NCBI GenBank assembly: GCA_963921825.1
Contig: OY997588.1
Location: forward strand, 81,907,043-81,971,042
From: Erodium maritimum
Taxonomy: Eukaryota > Streptophyta > Magnoliopsida > Geraniales > Geraniaceae
Reading direction: 5' to 3'
DNA: 64,000 bases
The notes under the pieces were generated by a model. It was given only the letters and a program-made list of their open reading frames with translations. It was not told the origin of the DNA and ran no database searches. Numbering within the stretch: the first letter of the stretch is position 1; each line of letters begins with the position of its first letter. The translations under genes were made by a program, and so were the position numbers. This document shows positions 11,465 through 23,346 of this stretch, in pieces.

Positions 11465-12599
11465 AACCAACAAACACAAGGGAAATATGTTTCTCCTTGC
11501 TTCATCTTCAGTTGGTACGGGGTTGCCTACAACTGCTCGGCTGTGAAGCTTGGGGCGAAATCGCCATAGTGGGCACACGAACGTGAATGACAGGCGGCGA
11601 ATGAGAGATATCAGACAGTGGGAAGAAATGCACTAAGGTCGAGATTTAACCCGAGTAGTTAACGTGGCTGCTTGGTGGTTGCGCAAAAGGTTGATGATGA
11701 ATCATCGATAGGATAAATGACTCTTCCCAGAGGGCTTCGCCTTACTGGTCTTCGGAGTATTGTTAGGAATTGGAAACGTAGTCCCACATGTCAGAATAAC
11801 CCTATGGCAGGTTCAGGTTGCGATTCACCGTTGTACTTGAGCGCCTAATCTTGATCGGGCAGAGGAAACGGATGGTAGCGAGTCTACAGCTGTGTTTTCG
11901 GAGTATCTGCTGCAAGTGGCTGACAGAAATGACTAACGAACAAGACTAGAATCAAAGAAACGTGTTGCCATCAGAGAAGATGCAACTTCGACCACGAACG
12001 GAGAATAAGCTGCAAAGTGAAGGGTTTTAGACCCGGTTGTGGGACGAAGAATAAGAAGCTATGCGCCACTATTTATAACCAAAATGAGTTTTGGAAATAA
12101 ATTCCTTCTAAACTGTTTCGCCATCTGTCCATCACCTATTGGATGCGACAGCGGTTGTGCCAGCATCAAGGAATCTGTCGACCGCGTCTTCAAGGCCCAT
12201 AGAAACGACCAGCTTTTTGACATTTTTCTAGGGATTCAACTTGATTTTTAGAGATTTCCCGACATAATATACTATGCGGTTGTCCAAAGATTTGATCCGT
12301 AATAGGTGCTCTAATACAAGAAAAATTGTTTTCCTTATTTCTTTTATCAGGAAGAAAAAAATACAATAATAAAATATGGTGTGTGTTTCGGAGTCCACAA
12401 ATCAACGACAGTCAATACAAGTAAAGAGGAAAAAAAAGCAAGATAAAAGAGAGTCCACCCAAGACTTAGCGGAGCACAAATGGTGGCCGAACTAATAAAC
12501 GATGTTATGATAGAACGTTTGGGTGAATCTTGTAGGATTAGTGAACAAGGTGAATCTTATCGGATTAGTGAACAAGGTGAATCTTTTCCCTTAGAAGGA
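11465..12599. other. Intronic stretch without a recognised gene
   Basis: This lies between the Copia 3' flank and the MITE, inside intron 1 of the receptor kinase. On the minus strand the first part may be the upstream end of the NAM-type relic. At about 12521-12590 a 30-bp unit, GTGAATCTTNTNGGATTAGT plus GAACAAG, is repeated in tandem about two and a half times. Nothing else is recognised. Confidence 0.4.
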
Positions 12600-12608
12600 T
12601 TAACTTTA

Positions 12609-13100
12609 GGAAAAACTATGGGTCCAAACCTTTCTCAAACGTTTCGTTTTAACGTCCTAACTCAGACCAACGTTTCGTTACAGTTCCATACATGAAAGGT
12701 TGTAACTTTTACAAAACCTGATATGAACCATTTAAATTAATGATTTCGTTAACATGGGAAGTGAAAAGTCAAAACTACAACTCCATTCATGTTAACCTTT
12801 CAGCTCATCTTTCCCATAATAATGCATTATTTTGAAATTCAATGTTGAAAAATTGTTGGATATGTATACTAAGTGTTCTAATTGCATGTTGAACGGGCAT
12901 GGGGAGCTGAAAGGTTAACGTGAATGGAGGGGTAGTTTCGACTTTTCACTTCCCATGTCAACGAAATCGTTAAGTTAAACGGTTCATATCAGGTTTTGTA
13001 AAAGTTCCAACCTCTCGTGTATGGAACTGTAACGAAACGTTGGTCTGAGTTAGGACGTTAAAACGAAACGTTCAAGAAGGTTAGGAATCAGAGTTATCCC
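12609..13100. mobile_element. Foldback MITE, Mutator-type, 9-bp TSD
   Basis: This 492-bp near-palindrome has inverted arms of about 190-220 bp (about 12609-12830 and 12905-13100). It is bordered by the perfect 9-bp duplication TTAACTTTA (12600-12608 and 13101-13109). The right terminus read inward is GGGATAACTCTGATTCCTAA; the left is GGAAAAACTATGGGTCCAAA. It has no coding capacity. The 9-bp duplication and long inverted repeats point to a Mutator transposase. The termini match the MITE at 49874-50217. It lies in intron 1, 143 bp from the exon 1 donor. Confidence 0.9.
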
Positions 13101-13242
13101 TTAACTTTATTCAAATTAGTCCATATATAAGGGATAAAGTCGATTTCTAGCCCAGTTAAAAAGATGGTTCTTACATCCTAACCGTGTTCCATTTTTTACT
13201 ACGGATCCTAACACAAAGAAAAGTGAGGTAAACAGAGGATAC

Positions 13243-14053
13243 CTGGGACGTCCTGGAGACCAATTGACGAAGGGCATGGCGTAAAGGTGGAGCCAGAGTG
13301 TTGGTCTGCGCAGAAGCAAGTGGTCTGCTTGGAAGACAGGTCATACCCGCATCTTCCCTTGGCCGCACTGCAATTACCACCGCAAGCTGAGAGATCAACC
13401 TTCCATTTCACCCTAAATCCTTTTCTGCTCACCTCTTCCAACCTCGACAAAACGGTCGAGTTCACACCCGATTCGGCGAAAAACTCAACAGGAACAACGA
13501 CAACGACACTGTAAGCACATCCCCCGTCCTCGTCGGGACCTGTCTGAATATATCCGTTCGTATTCGAAACCCCGCTAATGTGACAACTGAATTGTCTCTG
13601 CCCCTTCTCCTTGTCGGGAAATGGCTCGAACGAGGAGGGGCAGCCATAGTGCAGAGTGATATTACCGTAACCATACACATACTCGAAGAGGCTCGGGTCG
13701 ATGGTGGTGCTGTTGAGCTGCAGAGAACAAATCCCATTCCTAGAGTCGTCCCTGGCAAGCTGCAGGATTCGCTCGCCCATGTCGATGCCCAAAACGCGGT
13801 ACTTGAGCTGATTGATCGTCATCGAGGCCTCGCCGTTGAGGCAGTTGAGCTCTAAGCCGGGATAGCCGCACCCGGATGGTTGGTCGTCTCTGCGGAAAGG
13901 GTAGGTGATGTTGGCGATGTGTCCGCAACTGAAGAGGTCGGTACACTCCTCGTAGATGTGGAAGCAAGTGGATGGATGAGTGTTGATGAGTATGGTCAAG
14001 AATATGTAAGAAAGGGTGTGGTGGAGGATGGCATGATGAAGCATCGAGTTCAT
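13243..14053 (-). CDS. LRK10L-type receptor kinase, exon 1 (signal peptide and GUB_WAK ectodomain)
   Basis: It encodes a signal peptide (MNSMLHHAILHHTLSYIFLT...) and a cysteine-rich ectodomain. The ectodomain begins with a galacturonan-binding GUB_WAK_bind segment (CGHIANITYPFR, then GYPGLELNC) and ends with a WAK-associated C-terminal block (CGGNC, GRCGYD, CFC). This layout is the extracellular half of LRK10-like and WAK-like receptors. The Met at 14053 is preferred over the in-frame Met at 14101 because it gives a cleaner signal peptide. The exon ends at 13243 with a donor (GT at 13242-13241); reading on past it quickly reaches a stop. The donor phase (one base) fits exon 2 at 5311. Pectin binding is a family expectation, not shown here. 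Confidence 0.88.
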
Positions 14054-14108
14054 GGTTTCTGGAAATGAATTGGTAATGGTTAACACAAGAGACACACACA
14101 TTAGTATG

Positions 14109-14166
14109 TTGACTCCGACAGTGATATGGGAGACTTGGAATTGGAAGACTACTATGGGTGTTGACT
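14109..14166 (-). promoter_or_regulatory. Two W-box-like elements upstream of the LRK10L start
   Basis: TTGACT occurs at 14109-14114 and 14161-14166, about 55-110 bp upstream of the chosen start codon. This fits the WRKY-binding W-box TTGAC[C/T]. Pathogen-responsive control is an inference; the motif is short and can occur by chance. Confidence 0.35.
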
Positions 14167-14437
14167 TTGAACTTTGTCACATTTTGTAGGGACATCATCT
14201 TTTGTTTGAACCGAGTCAGTGGAGGAGATAAATAGCCTATCTCGTTTTATTCTTCAATTCCATGCCACTTTATTTTTAAAGTCTCCCCGGATCAGACTTT
14301 CCTATAAATGAGTGAAGAAAATAAATGTCTCGTGGTTTTCGATCTTATCCTTCTTCTCGATCGGGTCCAATTGGGGATAAGTTTAACCAGGTCGAGAATT
14401 CATTAAAGGTAAAACGTACTCTTAAGTATTGATTACG

Positions 14438-15811
14438 GAGGAGAAATCTGGTGAGAACCATGTTTTAACGTAGGAACCGCGATAACCAATCTAAGTCATC
14501 CATTTTAAGAATGGATGGATGAGATGCATTTGAGTAGTTGACTTGTTCACTGCAAAAAAACAACACTTTTTAGTTAGTGGTAATGGCTTTTTTTGTAAAA
14601 CTATCATATTTTTTTTTAACCAATTAACTAATTTAATTTTTCCCGCTTCGTTTGAACTCCGATTGGCTTCAAACTTGCGCCATTAGTTTTGTTTTTTTAA
14701 GGGCTTTCATTAAAGATCAGTCATGAATATATTTTGAAGCACGAAAAAAAATTATTTCGGGGTTGTTTTTTTTGTAAAAAAAAATCTGGGTAATTTTAAT
14801 CAACACGTTGCTCTGGATTTATCAACACTTTTACATTGGTTTTATCAACACTTTACACTGGTTTTATCACCTCATTTTCCAAAAGTGATCATGATTTTAT
14901 CACCTCATCGCGTGCTTTTTATGAACACTAGTTTTATCAACACTAAACACTAGGTTTATCATTCAAATTACGTGTGTTTTATCACCCCCATCACATGTTT
15001 TTTTGAAGCACGAAAAAAAAATTATTTCGGGGCTGGTTTTTAAAGAAATTATATATGGCTAATTTTTATCAACACTTTGCTCTAGGTTTATCAACACTTT
15101 ATCCTGGTTTTATCAACACTTTACAATGGTTTTATCCCCCCATTCTCCAAAACTGATCATGATTTTTATCATCTCATCACGGGCTTTATATGAACACCAG
15201 TTTTATCAACACTAAACACTAGATTTATCATTGAGCTACGTGTTTTTATCACCCCATCACAAGTTTTTTTTATCAACGTTAAACTCTAGTGTATCACACT
15301 TATTATCAAAAATGAAAATGGTTTTTATCACCTCATTATTTGTTTCTTATCACCTCATTACATGTTTTTTTTATCAACATTTAGCACTAGTTTGGTACTC
15401 CGATATAAAACATTTATTAGTGAACATTTATCAACGTTCAACATTATTTTTATCACCTTGATATAAATTTTTATTTTCGTGCTTCAAAATATATTCATGA
15501 GTGATCTTGATTTAAAGCCCTTGAAAAAAGAAAAATATTGGCGCAAGTTTGAAGTTAATTGGAGTTCAAACGAATCGGGAAATATTAAATTAGTGAATTG
15601 GTGAAGAAAAAAATTGACACTTGTCCACATGACACCATGCTATTACAATTATGCCCTTGCTTGTGTGAGAATAGATGAAATTGGCGTGGATGGGGGTTGG
15701 ATTGGGGTGATGATGTGGCATTTTGATGAGTGTTGGATCATAGGTGATAATGGCTAGGATTGGTTCTCACGGTTCTTTAGTTAAAAGTGGTTCTCAATAG
15801 ATTTCTCCTCT
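14438..15811. mobile_element. Long-TIR Mutator-like element, non-autonomous (copy 1)
   Basis: This 1,374-bp element is bordered by the perfect 9-bp duplication TTGATTACG (14429-14437 and 15812-15820). Its inverted termini (GAGGAGAAATCT...GAGAACCA) extend about 330 bp at each end, including an inverted block CATGAATATATTTTGAAGCA at 14722 and its reverse near 15480. The centre (about 14800-15450) is an AT-rich array in which TTTATCAACACTT and TTTATCACCTCAT recur every 20-30 bp. There is no transposase. A related copy lies at 56365-57700. Confidence 0.9.
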
Positions 15812-15820
15812 TTGATTACG

Positions 15821-16952
15821 AACATGTAAAAGATTTGTGATCAATTTTTGTTTGAAAGGAATAAACGGGAAAGTGCATTACTGCAAATAAGAAACCATAC
15901 AAGGTAGGGCGTACAAGCCCTGGGTTCTAGATATTTTTCCGGGCCGACCGTAGCAAGCCCATCGCTCATGGACCCGTAGAAGATAGCCTGCTTTTTATCG
16001 CAGACAAAACTCAAGACATCCCCTTACCGACATTTCAAAAGTACTAAATATGAAATACATAATCCAACAAACGAAAGGAACTAACCAACCCAAACTAAAA
16101 TAGTAAAAAAAAACATAACGCAAACTTGAAAATGGTGCTTTAATTGCGGCTTTCCCGAGACTTCCCAACACCGGTAGTCCCGGGTCTGTGGGTATAGTGT
16201 GTAGTCAGACCCTCCGACACCCTTCGGGTCTTCTCATTCTGCCAAAGGAGGCCGTAACACCACCGTCTGTGGATCCTTGAGATGATCCGTCTCCATCGAA
16301 TATTCACATGCGTTTTTCCGTCGGTTACCTGTCCCCTTAGGGTTCCATCTATCGAGACGACCCGGTTCCACCGCGATCCCACCCTCATCCGGTAGAGATT
16401 GTGGCCGAGACGTAGGGACCTGCCTACCCTTTGGTTCTACACCGATCCCTATGGGGTGAACGGTTTGGCTCTCAATCACCGGATCGGGAGGCGAGCGGAC
16501 CGGTGCCGTGAGGATGACAGCCATAGGATGAAAGATGGTTCGGATCCGACGTGGAAACAGGTTGGAGGAGGTTTTTATCCAGCAAACTGGTGGAGGAGGG
16601 TTGAGGCGATGATCGGTAGAGGAGGACGTCGAGGTGTGGCCGGCGTGAAGCTCCTGCGTGGTATTGAGGCCGGTTGCAGAGATTCATGCACGAGAACGAA
16701 GCAGGTTGCAAGGGGGGTGGATCGATGGCGGAGACGAGAGGCTGGTGGGTGCGAGAAGCAAACTGTGGCCGGAAGGAGGGGCTGGGTGGCTGTGATGGAT
16801 TGGAGGCCATGGAAGTGGCCGTTGATGGACTGCGTTTGTAGGGGAAAAGACAATAAGATCAACCCTTTTAGGGTTCAAGCAATAACCCTTTTAGGGTTCT
16901 CCAAGAGCTTTTTTTGAAAACGATATATTTGACGATTTGTGATCAATTAATA
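15821..16952 (-). other. GC-rich retroposon-like or gene-fragment region
   Basis: The segment 16130-16910 is GC-rich. Its right edge has two CCTTTTAGGGTTCAAG-like blocks, reading AACCCTAAAAGGG on the minus strand, like 5' ends of plant genes or retroposons. Several overlapping ORFs up to 172 codons exist in different frames and none resembles a known protein. The left edge ends near TTACTGCAAATAAG. It may be a minus-strand non-LTR retroposon like those at 23869 and 28640, but neither a poly(A) tail nor a duplication was found. Confidence 0.3.
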
Positions 16953-17231
16953 TGTCACGCCCCAAATCCGGTTTTGACCGGACTCGAGACGTGAACGAAA
17001 AGAATAAATAATACAAGCAATTTTAATAATAAGGGTCTCAAATAACCGTTTAAAAGCTCCAAGTAACCTCAAGAGTCAACAGCTCAGTAAAAATCCACAA
17101 AATAAATAAGTTTAACGGCAAATAACAGTACGTCTCTAGATAACTAGACAAGACCCTCGCTAGCTCCCAAGCTCCGAGAATCACGCTAGCACAAATCCCG
17201 CTCAAGACCTGTAAAACAACAAGTAAAAGGG

Positions 17232-17245
17232 TGAGCTTTCGCTCA
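17232..17245 (-). other. Conserved LTR hairpin (copy C)
   Basis: On the minus strand it reads TGAGC GAAA GCTCA, a 5-bp stem closed by a GNRA-type GAAA tetraloop. CCTAC precedes it and TTTTACAGG follows shortly after. Confidence 0.7.
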
Positions 17246-17439
17246 GTAGGAAAAAGTAGTTAAGGTGATGAGTATCCGCTCACCACCACGAGTAACCGTC
17301 CTATTAGGGCATACTAGTAAAGCACAACACTAAAGACCTCCACGGAGAACACAAAGAATCACAACCATACTTACATGACCACTATCACGATATACTCACA
17401 TCACTTAACCAACCATCAATCATGCAATACACAGTAAAA

Positions 17440-17830
17440 CAAACAACCTTCCCATACCGCAGTCCCCGAACTCCGCCGGCTGTACACAGCCCGACTCTAT
17501 CATATCATACCAGAACACACAGCGTCGGCCTAGATATCTTCCCGGAAATCCGTCGGGGCACAATCACAATACATCGTACCGGAATACACCTTCGGCCTAG
17601 ATGTCTTCCCAAAAATCTGTCGGGGCATAAACAGGACACCTAGTGCCAAATCACAAACCGTCGGCCTAAATGCCCTACACCGACATACCCCCTCGATGTA
17701 GGTATCATACCGGAATAACACACCGGGATACCGCGCATACGTGGGACCACACCGTCGGCCTGGGTACTACCCTACACCGGCGTACTCCCTCGGTGTAGGT
17801 ACCATACCTGAACACAACTCCTCTTGGAAC
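17440..17830 (-). repeat. Minisatellite in long LTR copy C
   Basis: Degenerate units of about 50-60 bp are built on CCGTCGGCCTAGATGTCTTC and on CACCGGAATACC-type spacers. They are the reverse complement of the ATCTAGGCCGACGG unit of copy D. Confidence 0.75.
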
Positions 17831-20039
17831 ACACATCAAGAGAATAACACGCATCATAATGCCATAGTTCAACCACGGCTTACCAAGCCCAACAATCTTA
17901 CCACAACACGTCACGTCGGTCTATCAACCACCCGGCCATATCACAAGCAATAGTTCAATCATATCAAGCATGACACACTTGCCCAAAACATAACAACACG
18001 CTACACCGAGCATATCATAACATGATTCTCAATCTAACAACGGATAAATCACACATCATACATCTCAATCATAGATCATGGCAACACAATCAACACACAA
18101 ACCTAAGGGCCCAACATGGCCCACATGCATTTCTACAGCACGGCAATCCCAAACTTACGGCTTGACATAGCTCGTAAGCTATCCCTCATTTCACTCGTTC
18201 CTCACATCCTAATTATGCAATTCTAACAATTAACTCAAATATTCGCAACCTATATGCATACTAGTAACTTTCCGCAATTAAACCGGTATTCGCTACTTTC
18301 CCTACCTCAAAAGCAATCCAATCCAGCAGCGGACGACCTGGCTAGCTTCTTCCTCGTCACTTCACGGGGTCCAAAAATCTCCTCCTCCGCCAAGCTCGGG
18401 TCCAATGTCTAAGATTACAAGAAATACAATAATTAATGCTAATTCAAGTGTGGATTAAAGAGGGAAATACCCAAACTAATCCCAATTTCTCAACTTGGCA
18501 AAATGGACCCGGAAGGCCCATTTTGCCCGGAATCGGGAAAACGTCCCTCGGGACTCCGGAAATTCCACTTTTCGTGTCGATCCAACATAATTAATTTACT
18601 TGTTCCGAAGCACTTGACGGAATTAGATTCTGAGGTCCGAGTGTTCTAAATTTGCATTTAAAGTTTCTAAACGTTTTTCCCGAAGTTTCATGAATCATAT
18701 CCATAATTCGATTCGAGTATGAAAACATCGTCCCGGGGTTCACCCACGATCGTTCCAATTACGAAACCACCAAAACCCGGCTATGTGGGCCCCACAGTCC
18801 AACATGGCCGTGTGTGGCCAAATCGGACCGCCCGGTCACGGTTCATGGGTGGCCGACCATGGCCGGTCCCGGTTCTAAGGGTGGCCGACCATGGCCGGTC
18901 ATCCCCTCCCCCGGTGGCCGGATTCCGGCGACCGGCTGGAGCTCCGACGAGCTTCCGGTCGCTGGAAAAATATCTAATTTCTCCAACAAGCTTCTAACTA
19001 GTTCTAGGTTCTCCATATCACCATTTTTAAGCTTTAGAACTTCAATTTTCACCTCAAATCACCCAAAGTTTCAAGACCCATATGGTTTCATCAAAAACTA
19101 CTCAAACCAAGTTATTTCCATCATCCAACTCCACCCCTTTTTCACAAATCAACATTTAAGCCATCCAATACTCAAAACCCACTAGTTCAAGTCATCTCTA
19201 CTCAAACCCACAACACCAATTTCATCAAAAAAGGAAATAAAGCATACTAACCTCTGGGAAATGAAGAGATGAAGTAAATTTGAGAGGATTTGGTGTAGAA
19301 ATGGCCAAAAAGGAGCTTCCTTTCTCTTGCTTCTTCTTCAAGCTTCACGGGAGCTTCAATGGAGTTTTGCACTCTCTCTCTTCTCTCTATAGTGTTCGGC
19401 CCACAAGAGGAAATGAGCACAAATTTTGCTCCATGTGGTCTTATCCTCTAAGTGGAAAAGTCCATTTTGTCCTTCAGTCCATCTCTCTCTACTTTGTCCA
19501 TATGTGGGGACCATTTGGTCTTTTAACCCCATTTTCTTCCCCTCCAAGATAACATGGACATGTGTTCATGTGGGGACCACTCCTACCCCTAAATACCTCA
19601 GCTCTTATTATTTTATTCGTTAATAATCCAAAATCGACCTAGTTTGACCCGGGTTTGATTTTTTCACAAAAAGGTGTCATTTGAAAGGAAATGACCCAAC
19701 TAAGCTAAGCGCAACGACGGCTAAGCTTTTTGGGTCCCGGAAAGGTTCCGAATGACTCCCGGAGCCATCGGTTGACTTTTGCGGAAAAAAGTCAACTTTC
19801 GCCAAAAACCTCCGGTTCGACCGGGATCGACCGGGGGCGGTTCTTACAAATAAATCATGTAAAAGATATGTAAATGATATGTGACCAATTTATAAAACAT
19901 GTAAATGATTCATGACTAATTCATAATATGTGACTAATTATAAAGACATATAGATGAATTATGACCTAAACATGTAAAGGATCAGGTGTTGCAATAAGTT
20001 TTAAAAAATAAGGCTATTTTACATTTAACCTTATTTTAA

Positions 20040-20210
20040 AACCCATCATACCATATTCCCATTTTTTTTAAATACTTCTAGCATAATGTCGGCTACATTT
20101 TCCCTTGCACCCATCATTGACATCTCACTCTCGTCCTTTATGTAGAGTTTCGTGAGTCCAAAATCCGATTTATTTGGGATCAAGTCATTCTTTAAAAGAA
20201 TAATGGGTTT
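20040..20210 (-). pseudogene. Fragment of an LRK10L-type kinase domain
   Basis: Minus-strand reading from about 20205 gives LLKNDLIPNKSDFGLTKLYI and then MSMMGAREN. This aligns with the catalytic-loop-to-activation-segment part of the kinase exon at 4450-4600 (LLDKDLIPKISDFGLAKLCS). A further bit (EYGMMG-like, near 20050) matches the gene's YGMMVLE. It covers only about 50 codons, has lost APE and is cut by the adjacent LINE. It is a duplicated, decayed paralogue fragment. Confidence 0.75.
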
Positions 20211-20221
20211 TTTTTTCATCA

Positions 20222-20369
20222 GTGGAAGCTGTGGATGATTTCATGCTTCAGATCTTATGTATCTGTCCTAATCAATAGGTCCCCCTCACTAGATTTTCAA
20301 ATTAACAAAGGTTTAAGGCAGGGTTGTGCCCTCTCTCCCTTCATATTTGTGTTGGTTTCAGAAGGCCTT
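20222..20369 (+). pseudogene. L1-like LINE reverse transcriptase relic, 5' part
   Basis: Frame reading includes GLRQGCALSPFIFVLVSEGL, the classic plant L1 RT motif (usually GLRQGDPLSPFLF). It stops at 20369, where solo LTR copy D is inserted with duplication GCCTT. The reading continues at 23347 in the same frame. No full ORF remains. Confidence 0.88.
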
Positions 20370-22424
20370 TGTGAAGACCACTTCGGTAAAAAAAAAAGAG
20401 GTAATTGATTTAATTTTATTCGATCGGAGCGTCGAGGTTGAGTTTTGGGTCGGTTTTTGGTAGCGACGAGTTTGAATTTTGATTTAAATTTTAATTCGTT
20501 TGAAATAAAAAAAAGGTTTGGGCTGGACCGGGCAGACCAGGCCCGATCTGCGGACCCGGCCCAAACCCGCGCTTTATAAGACCTTTTTAGGGTTTCAGAT
20601 CAGTGGCTCCCTTCTTCGTGCGCAGCTTCTCCCTCTTCATCCTCTGCGAAACCGAACCTACGCCCATCTTCTCTCTCCTCAGACCACGCCCGCCACCGCT
20701 CGAACCTCCATCTCCGACCTTACCCTTCCGTCTCTCTCTCGCCTCACGCCGCCGTCATCCCTCTCCGACCCCGACCTCTCCCTCTCCGACCTTCCTTCTC
20801 GCTCACCGAAACCCTCGCCGCCCTTGATCTGCTCCGCCACCTCACACGCACCGCACGGTCACCAGAACCCGTCTCCCTCTCCCTCGCTAAGCTTCTTCTC
20901 GTCCCGAGCCTCCTCTCCCTCACCGTCCTCTCCTTCGTCTTCTCCGCGCGCGTCATCGCCGTCGCCGTGAACGACCGGAGCCTAGTCGTCGGCGCGTTCG
21001 ACAGATCTGGGACGGAGTCGCCGTGTCCGTCCAGATTTGAGACGAGGGTTTCGCCGTGCTCGCCGCGCCCAACGCTTCAACCACTACTCCCGGCGTCGTC
21101 CTTTCCCTTACTGTGAGACCCCGGCCAGCGACGTTTTCACCGTCGGTCGGTCGGATTCTGACCGAAACCTTTTCCTCTTCCCTTTCGTTTTTTTGAGCTT
21201 CTGTTGAATCTGCTCCGGTTGAAACAAGAACCTTGGATCTGGACTTTGGTTGAGGCAGGAGATTAAATAAATTAAATCACAAGAAATTAAAACGAAAATC
21301 AGTTTTATTTTGATAAAAAGGTTTTAAATTGAAAAGATTTAATTTAAAGAGGAACAGTATTAAGTAAAACCGGTTTTTGGACTCTGGAACGTTGGGATCA
21401 AATTACCGGAACACTGACAAAAAGGACTTTGGGATGTTGGACAGTTTTGGAAACCCGAGCGAAATAAACTGGACGTTTAAATCGGACTAGAATGGGACAA
21501 AAGCGAGAACGCTGAATCAGGCCTCGGGAATCGTGCCACAAAATCGTACCTCGGGAACTGCGTCACGACCGTGTATCTCGGGAATCGTGACATGAACCTC
21601 GCGCCTCGGGAACTGTACATCGAAAGACGTGTCTCGGGATTCGTGCTCCGAAACCCGTGCACTGGAATCCGTGCCTCGGAAAACGTGCACCGGTTTATGT
21701 GTTCGGGGCTCGTGTACTCGAACCCAATTCGTCGTAATCCCGCTTTTAGCCCGCTCTAGTTTAAAAGACAACTGTTGAACTTAAATCGAAACCGTCGTAC
21801 CTTTTTAATTTAACTTTGAAACTGGTTTTAATTGTGGATTTCTGTGTAAAGTTAGAGTTCTGGATTCGATCGAAGAGAAGATCGAAGGTAGCGAGCCAGG
21901 ACGTCAGCAGCTGGGAGACGTAGCTGTCGGTTCGTCTTGAGGTAGGGAAAGTAGCGGATACCGGTTTAATTGCGGAAAGTTACTAGTATGCATGCTAGGA
22001 TTAATAAAACTGGAACGAATGTTTATATCAGTTAATAACCGGACGAGTCGTAGTAACATGTAGGATGTGTTTCACTAGTGTAGTTGCTTCCAATACTTGG
22101 AAAATTGCCGTGCTGGTAGATCGGTCATGTCGAGCCGTAGGTTGTTTGCTGTTTGAATTGCCTGTTATTGTGTGCTGTGTTCGCTGTGTGACTTAGTGTC
22201 GGTAAGTTTAATAGACAAGAATTAGTATATCCGCTGAGCATGTTGTTGCTATGTATGGGCGAGTGTGTTGTGCTTGTGTTGATGTGAATCCTTGGATGTG
22301 ATATGGTCGGGTGAGTGATAGACCGACGTGACTGGTTGTGGTAACGATTGTTGGGCTTGGTAAGCCGTGTTTATTTATGGCATTGCGATGTGTATTATTA
22401 TCTTGATGTGTGTTCTGAGGAGTT

Positions 22425-22790
22425 GTTTCTGGTATGGTACCTACGACTGAGGGGGTACGCCGGTGTAGGGTAGTACCTAGGCCGACGGTGTGGTCCCATG
22501 TATGCGCACTCCCCCGGGTAGTGGTTCTGGTACGATGGCCTACATCAAGGGGGTATTCCGGTGTAGGCATCTAGGCCGACGGTTACGTGTTCAACGCTTT
22601 TCCCGAAGGAGTACCGGGAAAGTTGTGTTACCTGTTCTTTGCCCGAAGGAGTTTCGGGAAAGATGTCTAGGCCGATGGAGATTCCGGTATGACGTATTAA
22701 GATCGTGCCCCGTGTGTTTTCCGGGAAGATATCTAGGCCGACGATGTGTGATCCGGTACGATATGATGGAGTCGGGCTGTGGACAGCCGA
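22425..22790 (+). repeat. Minisatellite in long LTR copy D
   Basis: Degenerate 50-65-bp units share ATCTAGGCCGACGG and GGTGTAGG-type spacers, and a TTTTCCCGAAGGAGT block is duplicated near 22600 and 22650. It sits at the same LTR position as the arrays in the other copies. Confidence 0.75.
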
Positions 22791-23045
22791 CCGAGTAGGG
22801 GACTGCTGTACGGGACGCGTTGTGCTTTTACAGTTTACTTTATGTTTGATGACGTGTTACTGGTTGTGCTGGTTGCTGTTTGTGCTGTTTGGTTGTTTAT
22901 GGTTGTGAGTGTGGGTTGGTCTTGAGTTGAGGATTGTGGTTACGAGTTCCGTTGGAAATTAGTTGTGTGCTGTACTAGTATGCCCTAATTGGACGGTTAC
23001 CCGTGGTGGTGAGCGCTTGCTTATAACCTTAACTACTTTTCCTAC

Positions 23046-23059
23046 TGAGCGAAGGCTCA
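23046..23059 (+). other. Conserved LTR hairpin (copy D)
   Basis: TGAGC GAAG GCTCA forms a 5-bp stem with a GAAG loop, preceded by CCTAC and followed by a T-rich tract and CAGG. Confidence 0.7.
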
Positions 23060-23346
23060 CCCCTTACCTTGTTGTTTTTTTTCAGGTCCTAAGCGGGTTG
23101 TGTACTAGCTGGATGCTTGATGCTTGGGAGCTTGCGAGGGTCCTAGACTAATAGTCTAGAGACGTACTATTCGTTTTTATTAAACTCTTTAACTGTTATT
23201 TTTATCGAGTTGTCGGCTCATGGCATTGTAAAGGTTTAAAAAAAATTTGATTTGGAGACTTGTTGGCTTTTTTTCGATTAAAATTATTACTGTTTTAGTT
23301 CACGTCTCGAATTCGGTCAAAACCGGACTTGGGGCGTGACAGCCTT

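Larger units (their letters stand above)
5312..13242 (-). other. Intron 1 of the LRK10L gene, enlarged by transposons
   Basis: This 7,931-nt GT-AG intron lies between the ectodomain exon and the membrane-span exon. It contains a complete Copia element (6314-11459), a NAM-type ORF relic that the Copia interrupts (5776-6313), and a Mutator-type MITE (12609-13100). The Copia lies in the opposite transcriptional orientation to the gene. The stretch 5312-5775 is AT-rich with nothing recognised. Confidence 0.8.
16953..19848 (-). mobile_element. Solo long LTR copy C
   Basis: This 2,896-bp copy is inverted relative to copies A, B, D and E. Read on the minus strand it starts TGTAAGAACCGCCCC (19848) and ends GGGGCGTGACA (16953). 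The flanks share only 4 bp (AATA), so the 5-bp duplication may have mutated. It has the family hairpin (17232-17245) and minisatellite (17440-17830), a GC-rich centre (18780-18960) and no coding region. Confidence 0.82.
20370..23341 (+). mobile_element. Solo long LTR copy D with TSD
   Basis: This 2,972-bp insertion starts TGTGAAGACC and ends GGGGCGTGACA. It is flanked by the perfect 5-bp duplication GCCTT (20365-20369 and 23342-23346). Removing it restores continuity of the L1 RT reading frame, which confirms both ends. It has a TATA-like TTTATAAG at about 20574, a GC-rich leader-like centre, a minisatellite (22425-22790), a hairpin (23046-23059) and no coding. It is a solo LTR or a large non-autonomous LTR derivative. 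Confidence 0.92.

Noticed and set aside
12480-12695. Small ORF with a repeated ISEQGES motif
   Set aside because: It comes from a short tandem repeat in an intron and runs into a MITE; there is no other sign of coding.
13208-14101. A separate secreted GUB_WAK protein ending at 13208
   Set aside because: The last codons lie past a good donor at 13242, and the phase fits the small exon at 5311; a truncated secreted form by intron retention remains possible.
16399-16917. 172-codon plus-strand ORF as a gene
   Set aside because: Overlapping ORFs exist in several frames of a GC-rich stretch and none has a recognised domain.
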